The notes under the pieces: model-generated
The model's database searches: none
The model's input: the letters and a program-made list of their open reading frames with translations, nothing else
Told to the model about the DNA's origin: nothing
Shown here: positions 42,601-53,670 of the stretch, piece after piece
Numbering within the stretch: the first letter of the stretch is position 1
Layout of the letters: each line of letters begins with the position of its first letter
Translations under genes and position numbers: made by a program
Assembly (NCBI GenBank): GCA_963678705.1
Contig: OY783218.1
Location: 14,084,152-14,148,151, forward strand
Direction: 5' to 3'
Origin: Panorpa germanica
Taxonomy: Eukaryota; Arthropoda; Insecta; Mecoptera; Panorpidae
Length of the DNA: 64,000 nt

Positions 42601-45600
42601 TGTAAAATAATAAAACATCGTTATCTAAAATACAAACACTAATTAAATGAAATAATTAAAATATTTTATTATTAAGTAAAGAATAACCGTCTTTATATTC
42701 CTACGATCATAAATTTTTATATTATCAATATTAAAAAAAAACTTATAAGTGTTTTGAAATTTATATGAATCATTAATAACACTATATAATGACTATAAAT
42801 TCCTAATTTCATCGTAAAATTATAATTCTGATACGTTGATTTTAATGTCACCTTTAACTTTATTTTATTGTTACGTAAATTCTATCTCCCGGAGTTTAAT
42901 ATTCAATATACGTAGTGTTTTATTTCATGTTTTATAATCAAAATAATAAATACGTTCGTAATTATTTATCATTTAAAATTGTAATAGACATGACTTTTAA
43001 GATACCTCAGAGATGGCATTAGCAGCTACTAATAAAAATAGGTTTGTGTCTGAGATAATTATGACTAATTCTCATTTCTTATTTCAATGTTAATAATAAT
43101 ATCTGTAAAGTTAAAACGAACTTACCAAAGGTGCATAAAATGCTGAACTATCCACCCCTATACTTGGGTAAGGATTTTGGTCTGTTGATGGATAAGGTGT
43201 ACCATAAACTCCTACGGAACCGCTGCCTAATCTTGGATACCCTGATAAGGCGGCTAATCTCGCATGATCATATTGACAAGAGCACACTGTTCCACCAGAT
43301 ACTGGATCTGTCATAATTGGTCTACCATTTTCACAACATCCTGTTGCCGACGAACTTCCTGGTCCTCCTGGACCTGATCCAGGTATACCAGGTATTGAGG
43401 TACTTGTTTGTGATCCTGATCCTGTTGGTGATAATGCTCCAGGTTGGGTGCCCCCTGATTGTGTTCCGGGTGATAACGAGGGGGCTCCTGTTAGACCTAC
43501 TGGCGATGTGGTTGGTTGGCCTCCCACTAATATCTGAAAATAAACAATTGGTACATTAAATTGGTTGCATTCGAATTTACATTGATTAAAACTACACATA
43601 GTTCTTTTTTAATGAGTTTTCATATGATTTTCCATTTTTAATATAAATATTTACTATCACAAGCTAAGCCAAGCTTATCCATATTATTTTAATGTATTTT
43701 AGCTGAGCTATTAATATCTAAGCTAATAATAAGTACCTAATAATACTTCATCCATGTTTATATAATGTCATCAACTCATAATAGTTATTAAATGGCGGAC
43801 TGAAGCGCTAAACAAATGTTTACCTCTACACTAAAAGCTGGAAGATTTGTTTACATAAAACAAGCAAATTGCTTTGGGAATGACTGAAGAGTGAGTGGGT
43901 TGACTAACAGTCTAAAGAGGGTCGATGTGATCATGATCTCTCTATATTTCACTTAAACACTAAATCACACATGCAAATTTGATCACAAATTAAGTGCAAT
44001 TATATATGAACAAAAAAGAAGAGATTTGAAAGAGTAAATCTTACACCTCTATTCTACAATACATCTGTTAACGTTAGACTATTTTTCAAAAGATATTTCC
44101 GCAATAATTAGACATCTAAATTGTACGCAAAACTAACTAAATTGCAAAATACGTCTATATAGTTGCATGGGCATAAGTGACCATCTATAGAAAATATAGA
44201 TACCTGATAAATCTACTTATGTTAACGAGAGAACTTAGGAGCCTATTATTAAAATATAGCCTTTCAAAAATCACGTTAACAGGAGCTCTTAAGAAGTTAT
44301 AAAATAAGGTATTAATTTTATTTCTCCAGCTGTGTTGCATTATTATAGTTGTTATCATAAAATTATCATTCGATTATATTCAAAAAGAATATAGGATATT
44401 AAAATTTCATATACACAAATATGAATATGAAAAAGTAATTTCTTTTCTACAACATTTTTTCATTATCATTTAAATCAAATCTAAAAATAGTTGATTGGTT
44501 TTTAAAGAAAAATTCAATTGTTCTTCAACACCAAAGTAATCACCGGTAAATTTGTTTACAAATGTAGTTTGGTCACATTCCCACTATGATTACAGAAAGA
44601 ATTTCTTTTCAAGAACCTTATCTCATTCCTGACCACATTTCTCACTTTTAAATAGAAAATACTTAGAAAACTGTAAGGGTTTATAATAACCTTCCACATA
44701 ATTCAAACCTGAAAATAAACCTGAATATATGTTAGAATTTGAAGAAACGGTTTCTTTTATTTTACGGTTTTAAAACAGTAAGTAAAGTTAAGTACAGAAT
44801 ATAAATTTTCCTACATAATAATAAAGGGAATATTAGAAATTTATTTGTTAAAAACGTTTGATTTGCACGGTTAGGAATAAGATGAATTAACATACTTTCT
44901 TGGTTTTACTGCTAGTAAATCATAAGTACTGTTAGTAATCGTACCACAACGCCATAAATACTGCCACCATTGTAAGAGGTAATCGGTTATAAATCAGCAT
45001 CGAAAATATGTCAACGTTAAATAAATTTAATAATAAAAAAATTAAAAATTAAAAATATAAATAAAATCATATAGCAGGTAAAACAGAACGTGTGATACTT
45101 GCTTTAGATTTCTATATGTGGATGATTTCTATTGAATTGTAAGCACATCTTGATATTGTCAAACCGTTTTGTACAAACAATGGTCTGTTTATATTTATAT
45201 TATGGGCTATAGGTACAGAGATAATAACTACACTTAAAACTGTTTGTTTTAATTAGTATAATTAGTTTTTTAATTACAATTAAAAAGAATATAAATGACG
45301 TCACAGTTAGAGTAACAGGGAAATGAAACTAATTTTTATACTTCATATTATATTTTAGTTTACTGGAGGTATTCATGTCACGAATTAATGTTTAATTGTT
45401 AATATTTTATAGCTAGAAACCATTTTTCTTTAAAAAGAATATCTTAAAATTGTATAATTCTTAAAAATGTGTTTTAAAAGCAGTAAAATTGGTTACAAAG
45501 CGTTGTATATTAGAGAAGATTGTTTACGTAACAGGTAATTTTGGTTACCTTAGATAAACCTTACGAATATGTTTGTACATATTAACCTAACATTGGTCCC

Positions 45601-48600
45601 CAAACGATTTCGGCCGCCACAATTAGTAACAATTATTTCTTTTAAAAAATAGATCAGCGAATTTTTAAAATTGCACATTTGAGTAATGTTATTAAATTTC
45701 TACAAAAACAATACATTTAATATTATTCAATTAAACCTGATGCCCCAATAAATATCATCTTGTTATGACTACTTTGGTATTAGAGTCCCGTTGCAGAATT
45801 ATTTCAGACAATATTTCAATTTTTTTATTGTCATATTTTTATATAATAATATCTGAGCTATATATCTCATATTAAACTCAATAAGTTGAAGCAGGACATA
45901 TGTATCTTCCATCTCTTTTTTTCGCGGTGTTACTGTGTTACGACATTCCTAAAACCCTTGACTTTATTCGACATGTCATAAATTGTCAATTTGAACGACG
46001 ATTGTTGACATATCTCTGTCGGTTCTTAGTTCATCCAACGCGACTTGATGCGACGCTTCATCATGCAGTATCGGAAACAAATGTCAGTCATGATGAATAC
46101 TTTATACTTGATAATATAAAACAAACGAACGACTATTATTATTATTATTTATAGATTTTATTATATTGAATAATATATATTTTGTATTTGTGTGGCAATG
46201 TCTATCTGATTTAATGAAATATTATCTTGATTTTTGTCAATATCAATGTTCTCTCTATTTATATAGGTAATAAGGATTATTTCCACATGTATAATACTCG
46301 CAGTAGTATTATTAGGCATAATTAGGTAGTTTCATTAGACTAATAATGAGAAAGAAAACTGCCATAGTATATTTTATGTTATCATAACATTTAAAACTCT
46401 TTGTAAGAAAGAAATTCACGTAATTTCGCTTGATAAAATATATTTTGAAAACAGGACGTATTTTGAAACATAGTGCGATTTTTCATAGAACTGCTTATGA
46501 AAAGAAAAAGGCAACATAACTTCTTCCAAAGCTATCAGCTGACCTTAAGTAAAGTGCAAAGTAAGGCTCACACCTTAGATTGAGCATAAGTAGCGTAATT
46601 TAGAAAGTATTGCCTAATGTTAACCGGTGCCCTTAATGAAAGTTACAATAAATCTTAAATAGAAAAAAATATTAACGAGTGAATTGGAATTTATTCTTTG
46701 GACAATTATCGATAGTGTTTCATATGCATCTAAGGAATCTAAGATTTTGAAAAAGGATTATCCCCTCAAAGTTACAAGACGGTATTGTGGAGTTAGAAGC
46801 ATAACTTTGAAGGTGAAAATTTATTATATTTTTGTAGGTATATATATACACGTGTATACAGATGTGAATTGATTGAAACATTTCCATTTTATTAATACAG
46901 GAAATCGATAAAGTTGTTACCGTTCTAGAACAATTGGCAATTGGTAAATTGATTTTATCTTGAGGCTCAACATTGATGAAACAAATATAGACCATGTTTT
47001 ATGTAATACTTTAAGCTCATCACAATTCCAAGGCTGAAATTACACAAACTTTTTTCATGAATATTTTGGTGAACAATAATATTTTATTTCCGATAAATGT
47101 GTGTTCTTATTATGCATACTAAATTAGGGTATTATGGTCTTAAATAGTATATGGGATTAGCTGTATTTCTAGACAGCTATAGCATTCTAATTATACAGTT
47201 TCTATAAAAACACAATATGTGTCCGATTAGTCCATTGCCCACTTTATTAATTTACTAACAATTTTAGGAATCAACGGAAATTTAAGAAAAAATTGTTATT
47301 TCAATTTCCACAGATTTATTCGGCGGTTCCACTGACCCAATTATGTATTGCAAATTATTTAAAATTAATTCCTACTACTTTTGTATTTGTTCAAAAAATA
47401 TTTTCCATATTTATTTACTTTTTCTCTTTATACTTTTCTTTTAATTTATACCTGTCTTATATATTTATTAATTGTTTTATACCTGTATGTATATCTGACA
47501 TGGATTATGACGAAGTGATGGAAATAGAATGCATGGATATAATGGTATAGAGTAACGGCAGTTTCTGATTTAAATTTCAGTTTACCTTAACAATTAACCA
47601 ATGAAATATGTAACCGAGGTATTTTGCTTGGTTAAACTACAGTTATGTTCGACAGCTGAGAGCTGTTTCCTTAGTTAACATTACTTAACATACAATAAAT
47701 ATAACCATGTACAATTTTGTTCGACTTAAACCAATGTTTATAATTGGAAAAACGATCTATTTTCATTATGAAGTGTCATTGTACAAAGAAATGTAGAGCA
47801 AATGAAATTGTAAGACAGACACGAAACAATTTTTGAAGGTGCTTAAAGGTATTTAAAATATTATGACAAAATAAACATAAATGTATAATTTATATTCATA
47901 TTAATTTGTGTGTTATAATTTTAAATTATAATTCAATGTTTTAATAGTAAAACTACAAAGTTTTACTACTTAAACTATAATTAACAACAAGTTAAACTTA
48001 ACTTTCGATTAAATATATATATTTTTTATATACGAGTATATAAATTAGCATAAGTATATGATAATACACATATCATATAATATATTAACCCTACAGCTAG
48101 TAAAAATAAAATCAGAAAAATATTAAGTACAAGAAACTGTAACAAAAATGTTAAAAAACCGGTACAAAAATTGTTTCGGTAGCTTTATAAATATTTACAC
48201 ATTTTAGCGATAATTTGAAAGTATAATGATTTTGTAGTTTGTTGTTTACCCGCCGGGCGACGCTTAACTGCGCTCAGTGCTGCTCTCTGACAGAAAGAGC
48301 CCATTATCATTCTCATGCCATTTCTATATCATAATATAATTTATTTCAGATTAAATAAGGGACTGACTTAAAAGTAAATAATTTATAAGAAACAATAAGT
48401 ATTATATATGTGGTTTGGTGTTAAAAGGGCCAGTGCCATTTTTGTTAAAAGATGAAAAACGTAATTAGATTATATGCAAATATTTTTATGTTTTAATTTT
48501 GGTTCTACTATATGTCATTTGAAATTAAAATTATTTTAAATAAAATTTTCAATGCGATTCTTTCAAATTTTAATCTTAGTTTCAAATTTGAATTTCAACA

Positions 48601-49698
48601 TTGGTCCTTTTATAAACAAATCGAAATTTGAATTGAGTATGCAATTGTACCGTTTATCTGATTAAATACTCTAGATTGATGCCTAATTAGATTATAATTA
48701 TATTGAATATGGTCTACGAATAAATAAAAAAAAATATAGCACTGATCCGGGAATCGAACCCGAAGACACATCATCATGCCGTCAATGTTTATATAATATA
48801 TATGATTTTATACATAAGAAAGTCCTGCATACTATATAATAAAGGTATAAACTTGTATCTTATTTTGCACCAGCTGTTGTAATATACAAAATAACAAAAT
48901 ATAATTATTATTATTACATTTTTCATTATGTGATTTTGTTTAGTGCGTTAAGTACTGTAATATTAAAAACAGCAAATGTAAATTGTCACTTTCTAATCAG
49001 TTTAATGCGCATGCGTTAAAAATATTAATATATAATAAACAATTTTATAGGAATTTTAATAATAACACGTATTTAATTAGTAGACGAAAGAGATTTGTTA
49101 TAAACAATTGAATTCAACGCGATAGGGACTTATTTAGTACGTGTAATACTGAATTTCAAAAGAGCAAAGAGGTGAATATTATGTATTTTGTTTCTTTCAA
49201 ATAATTTAAATAGGTATTTTTGTTATGTGGTAATTCAATTATCAAAATATTTAACAAATCCGAGATTTTGAGAAGCGCCAGAATGAATTTTTTCATCATT
49301 AGCATATACTATGTGTTATTACAATAATACATCGTACCGCATTCATTTACAACTGATGAATACTAATTTCTATTGTTTTACTAATGTAATCGCATATTAA
49401 AAATACATTTTGTTCTAACAATATAGTTTAATGTAGTTACTTTGTGTTTTAGATAACAGAAAATTTTATTGCATTTAAATATACATATGTAAATAGTTAA
49501 ACGGACAAATTTCATAAATTTACTATCGGTTCTCGTTTAGTTATTTCAATATGTATGCTAATGTATTCTAATTAGATTAAGGCGCGATTTGATTTCGCTT
49601 AGCATGGTATATTGTTTGTCATGTTATAATTAAAGGAAGTTATTTACCTGGGTTGCCGACGGATAATACCCAAACTGACTGTACGCAGTAGACATCAT
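13873..49698 (-). CDS. mirr: Iroquois-class TALE homeodomain transcription factor, mirror-like (six coding exons)
   Basis: Joined exons are 49698-49648, 43533-43126, 29886-29768, 21031-20712, 15135-14346 and 13909-13873: 1725 nt, 574 residues. Every junction has GT..AG ends and phases agree (0, 0, 2, 1, 2). Seen in the protein: N-terminus with [12 protein letters not shown]; a Pro/Gly/Ser-rich stretch (residues 21-80); a conserved block with [15 protein letters not shown] (83-97) and CSCQYD (101-106); a TALE homeodomain (about 200-262) with the three-residue loop extension PYP and recognition helix [13 protein letters not shown]; two acidic runs; the Iro box [11 protein letters not shown] (368-378); and an Asn/Met/Pro-rich tail. 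The family consists of nuclear DNA-binding patterning factors. Insects usually carry mirror plus one or two araucan/caupolican genes. LAAYGYG before the homeodomain and the short N-terminus favour mirror, but this is from memory; araucan is the alternative. Iroquois identity is near certain, the paralogue is not. Confidence 0.93.
13910..14345 (-). other. Iroquois intron 5
   Basis: Short (436 bp) compared with the other introns. Starts GTGAGT and ends TTTGTTTCAG. The first bases hold an in-frame TGA. Nothing else seen. Confidence 0.75.
14346..15135 (-). CDS. mirr: Iroquois exon 5: acidic region, Iro box, Asn/Met/Pro-rich region
   Basis: 790 nt, acceptor CTGTTTTCAG|ATTCAATG and donor AAAAG|GTGAGT. 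It encodes residues 300-562 plus two bases. Order of parts: acidic [14 protein letters not shown] (309-322); His-rich [32 protein letters not shown], which contains the Iro box characteristic of the family; [16 protein letters not shown] low-complexity; TDTPPQTPP; two NGFLG motifs; and a Q/N-rich end. The donor overlaps an in-frame TGA (14344-14342), so retention of the next intron would end the protein at residue 563. An open plus-strand frame at 14802-15005 is an antisense shadow. Confidence 0.95.
15136..20711 (-). other. Iroquois intron 4
   Basis: 5.6 kb, GTAAGA..TTTTCAG. Holds the 90-bp inverted-repeat element (20315-20404), a weak tRNA-like stretch (18191-18260) and a GC-rich spot at 19325-19370 with CGCGTACGCG and a donor-like site. 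No coding exon could be supported. Confidence 0.9.
20315..20404. mobile_element. 90-bp inverted-repeat element (foldback/MITE-like) near the homeobox exon
   Basis: Arms at 20315-20339 and 20380-20404 are 25 bp each and complementary at 23 positions, beginning GGACCACACATA and ending TTCGTGTAC. The spacer is 40 bp. Complementarity stops at the GGACC ends. It would fold as a hairpin on either strand. A short MITE is the simplest reading; a hairpin RNA precursor is possible. It lies 0.3 kb downstream of exon 4 in intron 4. Confidence 0.65.
20712..21031 (-). CDS. mirr: Iroquois exon 4: TALE homeodomain
   Basis: 320 nt, acceptor AATTACAG|ATATGGAG and donor CACAAAG|GTAAGA. It encodes residues 193-299 and one base of the next codon. 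The homeodomain runs from about L200 to N262 (bases 21012-20824): [40 protein letters not shown], then [23 protein letters not shown] in the loop between helices 1 and 2 is the TALE signature, and the recognition helix carries N253 after WFA. C-terminal to it are [12 protein letters not shown] and a second acidic cluster. If the donor is not used, the frame continues for 15 codons to a stop at 20665, giving a truncated product without the Iro box. The exon is followed on its 5' side by a very long pyrimidine-rich stretch. Confidence 0.97.
21066..21290. other. Long purine-rich (plus) / pyrimidine-rich (minus) tract before the homeobox exon
   Basis: Over some 220 bases nearly all positions on the plus strand are A or G (motifs such as GAAGAAGAGGAGGAAAG). 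On the transcribed strand of the Iroquois gene this is a very long pyrimidine tract ending 35 bp upstream of the exon 4 acceptor. It may affect splicing of the homeobox exon or adopt non-B structure. It contains short plus-strand open frames but no convincing protein. Confidence 0.7.
21505..21539 (+). other. Plus-strand exon-like segment (35 nt), antisense to the Iroquois gene
   Basis: Poly-T tract and TTTTTTTTCAG acceptor, 35 nt of about 50% GC, then GTTG|GTAAGT donor. It lies in Iroquois intron 3, 0.5 kb from the homeobox exon, on the opposite strand. Two frames are open (one reads [11 protein letters not shown]). It may belong to an antisense non-coding RNA. An upstream donor-like GATGA|GTAAGA ends at 21160. 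The evidence is splice-signal only. Confidence 0.25.
21696..21708. repeat. C13 homopolymer
   Basis: Thirteen consecutive C on the plus strand in an otherwise AT-rich intron, followed by further C-rich sequence to about 21750. It lies 0.16 kb from the plus-strand exon-like segment. Confidence 0.95.
24183..24196. promoter_or_regulatory. 14-bp perfect palindrome with CACGTG E-box
   Basis: GTGTCACGTGACAC reads the same on both strands. Its core GTCACGTGAC is the extended E-box preferred by bHLH-Zip factors of the MITF/TFE and USF type. It lies in intron 3, 3.1 kb upstream of the homeobox exon. Function is inferred from the motif only. Confidence 0.45.
26862..26900. repeat. Dispersed repeat, partial copy 3
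   Basis: TAAAATAGGTCACAAAACGT followed by TCCGTATTAGGTAA resembles the middle of 55990-56065 (TAAAATAGGTAACAAAACGT). Short, so the match is suggestive only. Intron 3. Confidence 0.3.
27232..27248. repeat. (TG)n microsatellite
   Basis: Eight TG units. A second short (GT)n tract is at about 2305-2324 and a (CA)n tract at about 53555-53568. Confidence 0.85.
29768..29886 (-). CDS. mirr: Iroquois exon 3: linker before the homeodomain
   Basis: 119 nt, with acceptor GTTATTTTCAG|AGTAATCC and donor GCATACGG|GTAAGA. It encodes [33 protein letters not shown] and ALAAYG, residues 154-192 plus two bases of the next Gly codon. The PYAL(K)E..G and GLQPT.GYYSYDP motifs are the expected continuation between SAFY.PL and the homeodomain in insect Iroquois proteins. 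The split codon GG|A joins exon 4 in frame. Introns on either side are about 13 kb and 9 kb long. Confidence 0.93.
30059..30298 (-). pseudogene. Transposase fragment, Tc1/mariner superfamily (degenerate)
   Basis: The minus strand encodes about 78 codons containing [20 protein letters not shown] and then [12 protein letters not shown]. This is recognisable as the C-terminal part of the DDE/D transposases that carry WPPRSPDLTPLDYFLWG-type motifs in insects. The SPDL part is altered to SHVI, while the later Asp of TPLD remains. A stop codon lies a few codons upstream of the first Met, and no N-terminal helix-turn-helix part was found, so only a small fraction of a roughly 350-residue protein survives. 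It sits in Iroquois intron 2, 0.17 kb upstream of exon 3. Confidence 0.7.
36448..36521. repeat. 14-bp tandem repeat followed by (TA)n
   Basis: GGTTACATAAATAT is repeated about three and a half times with slight divergence (last unit AGTTACATAA), then runs into about 24 bp of alternating TA. Intron 2. Confidence 0.85.
39615..39692. repeat. (TA)n microsatellite, about 39 units
   Basis: About 78 bp of uninterrupted alternating T and A in intron 2. The open frame across it that translates as alternating Tyr and Ile is an artefact. Such tracts are polymorphic and can extrude cruciforms. Confidence 0.95.
43126..43533 (-). CDS. mirr: Iroquois exon 2: Gly/Pro/Ser-rich linker and [12 protein letters not shown] block
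   Basis: 408 nt, exactly 136 codons, phase 0 at both ends. The acceptor is TTTATTTTCAG|ATATTAG and the donor CCTTTG|GTAAGT. It encodes residues 18-153. The first 60 are low-complexity Gly, Pro, Ser and Thr. The rest contains [34 protein letters not shown] and [10 protein letters not shown], blocks I recognise from insect Iroquois proteins. The Cys pairs (83-84, 101/103) are conserved in the family but have no function I can name. Open plus-strand frames over this exon are antisense shadows. Confidence 0.95.
45471..45550. repeat. Dispersed repeat with GTTTACGTAACAGGT (copy 1)
   Basis: Aligns by eye with 55990-56065: shared blocks are GTTTTAAAA..AGTAAAAT, GGT.ACAAA.CGTTGTATAT, GTTTACGTAACAGGT and TTGGGTTAC-like. 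It lies in intron 1 of the Iroquois gene. A third, shorter relative is at 26862-26900. Class unknown. Confidence 0.5.
48738..48790 (-). repeat. tRNA-derived SINE remnant (perfect B box)
   Basis: The minus strand carries CGGGTTCGATTCCCG, a complete T-arm with internal B box GGTTCGATTCC, followed by GATCAGTGC. The 5' half does not fold as a tRNA and is followed by an A-rich run on the 3' side (T-run/A-run near 48725), as in tRNA-derived SINEs. Intron 1. Confidence 0.5.
49648..49698 (-). CDS. mirr: Iroquois exon 1: start codon and first 17 residues
   Basis: The minus strand reads [17 protein letters not shown] and then CAG|GTAAAT. Two ATGs are adjacent (49698-49696 and 49695-49693); the second has A at -3 and the better initiation context, so translation may begin at residue 2. 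An in-frame TAA lies 12 nt upstream of the first ATG, so the start cannot lie further 5'. The 51-nt coding part ends in phase 0, matching exon 2. The YxQFGY N-terminus is typical of insect Iroquois proteins. The exon is too short to appear in any ORF list. Confidence 0.88.
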
Positions 49699-50021
49699 TG
49701 ATAACAATTAGGAAAACATACACTAATAAAATTAAATTAATATAAAAGTCTATTAAGTCATCAAACAAACATCAAGTAAAGAAAATTTCGCGCACGTTAA
49801 ACAAAATTTTTAAAAACCACCCACATACATTTGTTAACATAGAACACAATTCACAAATTTTGAGTCCATAGTCCTTGTTAACAAATCACAAAAAAAAAAT
49901 CACCACCAAAACCACAAAAGGATATTAAAAAAACATTTGTTTATATGTACACATATACAGAACAATAATGAAATATCCACACAATGCCTCTATGTTTCCT
50001 CTATGGTGTCTTGCCACTAAC

Positions 50022-50240
50022 TGAAGGCACAGCTCCACGATCCTATGTTACCTCTAGCGTCATTATCTCGAACTTGTGTAACGAAAAAAAGGGCGTCGGG
50101 CGGAGCTTACTCTAAAAGCTACCAATCGAGCAGGATTTGGACGACTCCAATCCCACCTTCATCACTTATATATTAACTTTCATTTGATTAATTCAAAAGC
50201 TCCTCCTATATGTAGCTTAAAAGTAGGGGTCCAGGCGGAG
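50022..50240 (-). promoter_or_regulatory. Candidate promoter and 5'UTR start of the Iroquois gene
   Basis: Upstream of exon 1 the base composition becomes distinctly less AT-rich. On the minus strand there is an initiator match TCAGTT (A at 50022), an inverted CCAAT box (CCAAT on plus at 50122-50126), a GC box (GGGCGGAG on plus at 50098-50105) and a TATATAAG at 50172-50165 which could serve a start site near 50140. Use of the initiator would give a 5'UTR of about 320 nt ending at the ATG at 49698. The motifs are short, and the start site is inferred. Confidence 0.4.
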
Positions 50241-51831
50241 CTATGGATAACTTGTAGATATTTTATATTTTATGTTTTACAAGGTACAAGATACTTTTAG
50301 CAAACAAATCTTTCGACGTATAAAAAAAGCTTGTGACGAACTCGAACAAGTTGTTTTTATTAGAACAAAATCGGAATGAAAATCTCTACTTTTTTTTTGT
50401 AGATTGTTTCTCTTTCTAACTTCTTGAATTTAAAGGAAAATTTATATATCTTTCTCTGTTTCACTTCACTCGAGTGTTTTCTCGAAGTCGACTTTATAAA
50501 ATGATTGTAATTTGACATTTATTTATGTAATTATTTTTGCTGCTGTTAAAGAATTCTTTTCAAATTTTTATTTTCTTTCAAGTGTTGTTTATGATTTATT
50601 ATCTGCTCCAGCAAGTCGTGTAAGACTTTACTTAACTTCTACATGTGTTTGGAAATATCTACGGCTTCTTTTAATTCTATGATTTTAATATTTACCTACT
50701 TATTTACATATTTAGTAAGTTATATAGTGCTTACACTGTTTTTGCGTGATTTCTAAAACGTTTCATTTATAACAGTGTCATTTTTTTAATGTTACATTTA
50801 CATTTATTTATTACACTTATTTGTTATGCACAAAAAATGTATAAACTTTTTAATTCGCTTTGTATCTGTCATATTTTATATTTTGATATAAAGAACTTTT
50901 GAAAATGAGCTAAAAAAATTGGTAAATAATTGAAATTTCATATTGCATTAGTGAAAATTTGAAATATATACAAACATTTTCAGTTTAAAAACAAGAACAA
51001 ATCATTATAAATTTTTTTTACTATATTTTTTTGTATAAAATTTTGAACAAATGTGAATCTACTTCATACAAACATATTTAAGGGTTTCAGGGGGACTTAA
51101 GGGCGTAAAGTGCCTCTAACAAATCCGTTTAGAAATAGAATAAATATACAAATAAATGATTATTTATTTTCTTAAACATATTATTAATTGTATTATCGTA
51201 AATATTAGCAAATAAATAATGATTTAATATTTTATACGTAAAGTGATATATTGACAACATTATTATACGACACATTCCTAAGAATTAATTGTATTTTTGT
51301 GGTAAACCCGCCTACATTTAACATGTTTGCAAGTGTGTACAAGATGTCAGTGACTACCATCTACCATCTATAAAAACAGCTATTAATGCTAATTTGTTGC
51401 TATTTAAAAAATACAGAAACATTTAATTTGACGTAATCAAAGAGCTAATAGTATGAATGAAAATCTCCGTGTGTGTGTGTAATTTCTTTAATTCATTGAA
51501 TAATTTACGTAATTTACGGAGCTTTGATACCATAAATTGCATAACATATAGTGAAAAGAGTTTTGTGAACGTAGGAAGTCATTTAAACTATGTATTCTTA
51601 TACAATACACATTTGATTTGTGTTTTTACACAATTATAAGTATGTATGGTTTATTTAGCATTCACAAAATATTTTTTATTTCATAAATATTAATCATAAA
51701 CAGTCCTTTTTAGATTAATAGAGTAATTAAACAACATATTCGTGTTTTTAGAATCATAAAAGTAAAGAGTACAGTAGATTTCCTTTAATGGTAGCCGCGG
51801 ACTTATGAGACTTGATTCTCATTGGAAGTCT

Positions 51832-51929
51832 GTCTTAAGATAACATTTTTAGCGTCGTCTTTATATGTTCAATATGTTTATTTAGTGCGTCTCTATATTC
51901 CTATAACAAAGGTAACATTATCTTAAGAC
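51832..51929. repeat. Inverted-repeat element with CTTAAG ends (copy B of a dispersed family)
   Basis: Perfect 12-bp inverted repeats GTCTTAAGATAA / TTATCTTAAGAC bound 98 bp. The interior resembles 4505-4700: both contain TGTTCAAT.TGTT, then GTCTCTAT.TTCCTA, with CTTAAGAC near the ends. The family is therefore present at least twice in this window, upstream and downstream of the gene. No coding capacity. Confidence 0.5.
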
Positions 51930-53589
51930 AATGTTACTTAAAAAAAACATTTTGTGACACATTTTACTGTTTTATGGAAAAGAATCTTTTTGAAACGTCC
52001 TATAAGTATCTTAATTTAAATTAAATCTTACTAGGTCTTGTTTAAGTAAAGTATTACACGAATGTAATGTTTTAAAGGGTTACTAGAACTTATTCTTAGA
52101 GTCTAAGGTAGTAACCATGCGCCTAAAGTATTGTTACTTTATAAATTCTTAACAAAGACAATGTCACAAAACGTAAATCAACAGTTTATTGCAAAGTTTG
52201 TTTACATTTCGAGCCACCAGAAACAAAACTTATAAGTAGAGTAGTCAATGACAATGGAAGCAGAAACAAAACAAGTTCTTTCTTTCACTTTGCCGAGTTA
52301 CCGTATACGAGTTTGATATACTATAGAGGTACATTATATAATGATACATCTATATGATTATATGTATATACTATATATAGTTACAATAGATACTATTCGT
52401 AGCAGTCTCTTTGGAAAACACCTCGTACTCTAGATTTATTTCTCGGCTACAAGCGTTGGGTATTTACCGATTTAGAACACTCATGTAAGACATCCACGTT
52501 GTCTTGTTACGTATTATATCCCCAAACTATATAGAGACATGTTCTACGACTACCATATATAGAGAGTTATAGAGAAATTCTAACGGGTATAGTACCTATA
52601 CATACAAAGGCTACGTTGCTACTGCTACGTCGTAGCTATAGAACTACGCTTTATAACACTGTGTCTACGATGATGGTATAACCTATATCTATAACTATAA
52701 GAGATTTTATCTATTTGACACAAAACTTTGAAGGAACAAGACTTTAGCTTTTAGTCTGCTCCTTTTATTAGGTTATGATATGTTCTTACATTATTAAATT
52801 TTAAGAGTCTTAAATTCCATGTTGAAAACTTTCTACACTATACTTAATATGTAATACTATATCTAATGTTCAATGAGGTGGATATTTGCACTTTTGTAAT
52901 CATATCCCGAGTCGAAATTTTTACTCCTCTTTTCATTCTAAATACAGTAAAGTAAACCTCGTCTCATACTAAAGATTGACCCTCATACTAAAGATGACCC
53001 TCCCTTGATCCTAAAAGAAATCATGATCCTCGGCTTATATGTAATTCAAACTCTGTAAACCTTTTTTTAAAACTAAGGTGGTCAAAAGGAATGTCTTAAT
53101 ATATCTACTATGGGTGTACGACATGGATTTTAAGGGATGAATATGAAATAATTGTTATCTATAAAATATCTTGTAGACAAATATACTTCATCATAAGCAC
53201 AGATAGAAAATTTACCTTGTAAGTAGTTTGTGGCAAGATTCACTTCAATTCATAATAAATCGCTGTGTTGTGCCATTTAAAAATAAATGTCCACAGACTC
53301 TACTCTTCCACATTTTATTCAATAAAACCAATGCGATTGATGCAAGTACTACGAATCTGTGCTACGGTGGATATTTTTCATAACTTGACAATTTAAATTT
53401 TCATTTCAGTATATTTGATTTTTAATTGAAAAGTTTAATGTAGAATATAATATAAAAGTTTTACAATTTAGTGAATAATATTAAAATATATTCTAATTAA
53501 ACTACAGTACTATTAATACTTCTACGATACCTGCGGTTGGACTTTCACCGTTGGACACACACACACATACATTAATATGTTGTGTGTTT

Positions 53590-53670
53590 GTTACTTGGTG
53601 GTGGCGTCGGTATTCAAACTCCCGACGGGAAAATACCGCGGGTAAGCTGTTCATTTGCATAGTGTCTACC
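53590..53670 (-). repeat. Weak tRNA-like SINE remnant
   Basis: The minus strand has CTGGTAGACACTATG (A-box-like) followed by TCGGGAGTTTGAATACCGAC (B-box-like with one mismatch, stem-forming). A (CA)n tract lies just to the left. Similar weak B-box-like sequence is at 18191-18260 (TTCGAATCTAGC on minus) and 12010-12045 (GGGTTCAATCTCC on minus). Confidence 0.3.

Larger units (their letters stand above)
29887..43125 (-). other. Iroquois intron 2
   Basis: 13.2 kb, the longest intron, GTAAGT..TTTTCAG. Holds the transposase fragment (30059), the 14-bp tandem repeat (36448), a GC-rich patch with a TGACGTCG site (36815-36870), a kB-like palindrome (38480), the (TA)n tract (39615), a GC patch at 40875-40920 and several CCGCCAT sites. 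No other gene seen. Confidence 0.9.
43534..49647 (-). other. Iroquois intron 1
   Basis: 6.1 kb, GTAAAT..TTTTCAG. Holds an AATGGCGG site (43791), repeat copy 1 (45471), a GC-rich patch (48249-48302) and a SINE remnant (48738). The open frames at 45900-46154 and 47293-47550 have no recognisable domains. Confidence 0.85.

Noticed and set aside
43131-43559. Two plus-strand open frames over exon 2
   Set aside because: Antisense to a well supported coding exon and without domains.
45900-46154. 84-codon plus-strand open frame
   Set aside because: No recognised motif; ends in translated ATT repeats.
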